Positions 22,695 through 23,163 of a DNA stretch of 23,163 nucleotides are shown one piece after another. A program made the position numbers and the translations under genes. The DNA comes from DASQFQ01 sp038238015 (GTDB lineage Bacteria > Actinomycetota > Thermoleophilia > Solirubrobacterales > Solirubrobacteraceae), in contig JBBRYA010000057.1 in the NCBI GenBank assembly GCA_038238015.1, positions 1 through 23,163 on the forward strand, given 5' to 3'. The notes beneath the pieces are model-generated. The model was not told the origin of the DNA, searched no databases, and was given only the letters and a program-made list of their open reading frames with translations. The first letter of the stretch is position 1. Every line of letters begins with the position of its first letter.

Positions 22695-23163
22695 GTGTCG
22701 ACGGGCGAGCCAGACGGGCTGGCGCCCGAGCCGTTGGAGATCGCCGTGGAGGAGCCGGCGGCGCGGACGAAGTCGCTGACCATCGGGGCCGTCTGCAAGG
22801 CGCTATCGCAGGAGTTCCCCGACATCTCGATCTCCAAGATCCGCTACCTGGAGGATCAGAAGCTGCTGATGCCCCGGCGCACCCCCGGCGGCTACCGGCT
22901 CTACTCGGCCAACGACGTCTCGCGCCTGCGGACGATCCTGCGGCTGCAGCGCGACGAGTTCCTGCCGCTGCGGGTGATCCGCCAGGAGCTCTCGGCCGGG
23001 CGCACCGAGGGCGAGCTGACGCCGCCCGCCGCGGGCGTCAGCGCGCCGCCGGGAGCGCGCCCCCGCGCCGCGCGGCCCCCGCGCACCATCACGGGGCGGG
23101 GGGCGGGGGGGCGGTTCTCGCGGGCCGACCGGGGCGCGGGGACCCGCGCCGCCCCCCCCCGCG
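22695..23163 (+). CDS. MerR-family transcriptional regulator (Rv1828-like), truncated by window end
   Basis: GTG at 22695, 2 nt after the FHA stop. An acidic N-terminal extension of about 25 residues precedes a winged-helix MerR DNA-binding domain: SLTIGAVCKALSQEFPDISI, then SKIRYLEDQKLLMPRRTPGG, YRLYSANDVSRLR and LRLQRDEFLPLRVIRQEL (to about residue 99). The FPDISISKIRYLE and FLPLRVI signatures are specific to the Rv1828 group that lies next to garA, rather than to metal-sensing MerR proteins; no metal-binding cysteine pair is present. The frame stays open to the window end. From about 23090 the sequence turns into G and C runs and no longer resembles the family, so the last ~25 residues should not be trusted. 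Confidence 0.88.
   Translation, partial: MSTGEPDGLAPEPLEIAVEEPAARTKSLTIGAVCKALSQEFPDISISKIRYLEDQKLLMPRRTPGGYRLYSANDVSRLRTILRLQRDEFLPLRVIRQELSAGRTEGELTPPAAGVSAPPGARPRAARPPRTITGRGAGGRFSRADRGAGTRAAPPR

Overview
The window is very GC-rich, with coding frames dominated by G/C third positions. It carries typical Actinomycetota gene sets: dxr-rseP-ispG-GNAT-proS, and a pgsA / RsiG-like / GarA-like / Rv1828-like MerR block. The many secreted proteins with basic C-terminal modules, three PslG-like glycosidases and an RsiG-like protein with a single signature motif point to the class Thermoleophilia, probably Solirubrobacterales. That placement is inference from gene content; no 16S rRNA is present.

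Layout. (1) 1-148, minus: start of a secreted protein cut by the window edge, divergent from dxr. (2) 206-2430, plus: dxr and rseP with an ATGA overlap. (3) 2475-8271, plus: a large secreted beta-helix protein, a secreted lysyl-oxidase-like protein and a long-chain acyl-CoA synthetase. (4) 8281-10337, plus: ispG and a GNAT acetyltransferase. (5) 12267-10334, minus: a four-gene overlapping chain of RTX-repeat secreted protein, small GNAT, PhyH-type dioxygenase and a 25-codon membrane peptide gene. (6) 12357-13514, plus: a secreted protein of unknown function, divergent from the RTX gene. (7) 18697-13532, minus: an overlapping operon of three paralogous secreted clan GH-A glycosidases plus a SAM methyltransferase. 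(8) 19366-18761, minus: Mn-type superoxide dismutase, divergent from (9) 19420-21818, plus: proS and a CDP-alcohol phosphatidyltransferase. (10) 21877 to the end, plus: a single-motif RsiG-like protein, a GarA-type FHA protein with an N-terminal zinc ribbon, and an Rv1828-type MerR regulator that runs off the window.

How the parts work together. dxr and ispG are both steps of the MEP isoprenoid pathway. Together with rseP, the first GNAT gene and proS they look like an ancestral actinobacterial gene order that has been opened by accessory genes for secreted and surface proteins. The right end looks regulatory: a possible c-di-GMP-binding anti-sigma-like protein, a phospho-switch FHA protein and a MerR factor next to a phospholipid synthase.

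Seven genes have a TANNNT hexamer 6-9 nt before the start codon and no Shine-Dalgarno sequence, which suggests leaderless mRNAs. Four others have a clear Shine-Dalgarno site. No tRNA, rRNA, CRISPR array, insertion sequence or origin was seen, and no gene-free stretch reaches 300 bases. The last ~70 bases look like low-quality contig-end sequence.
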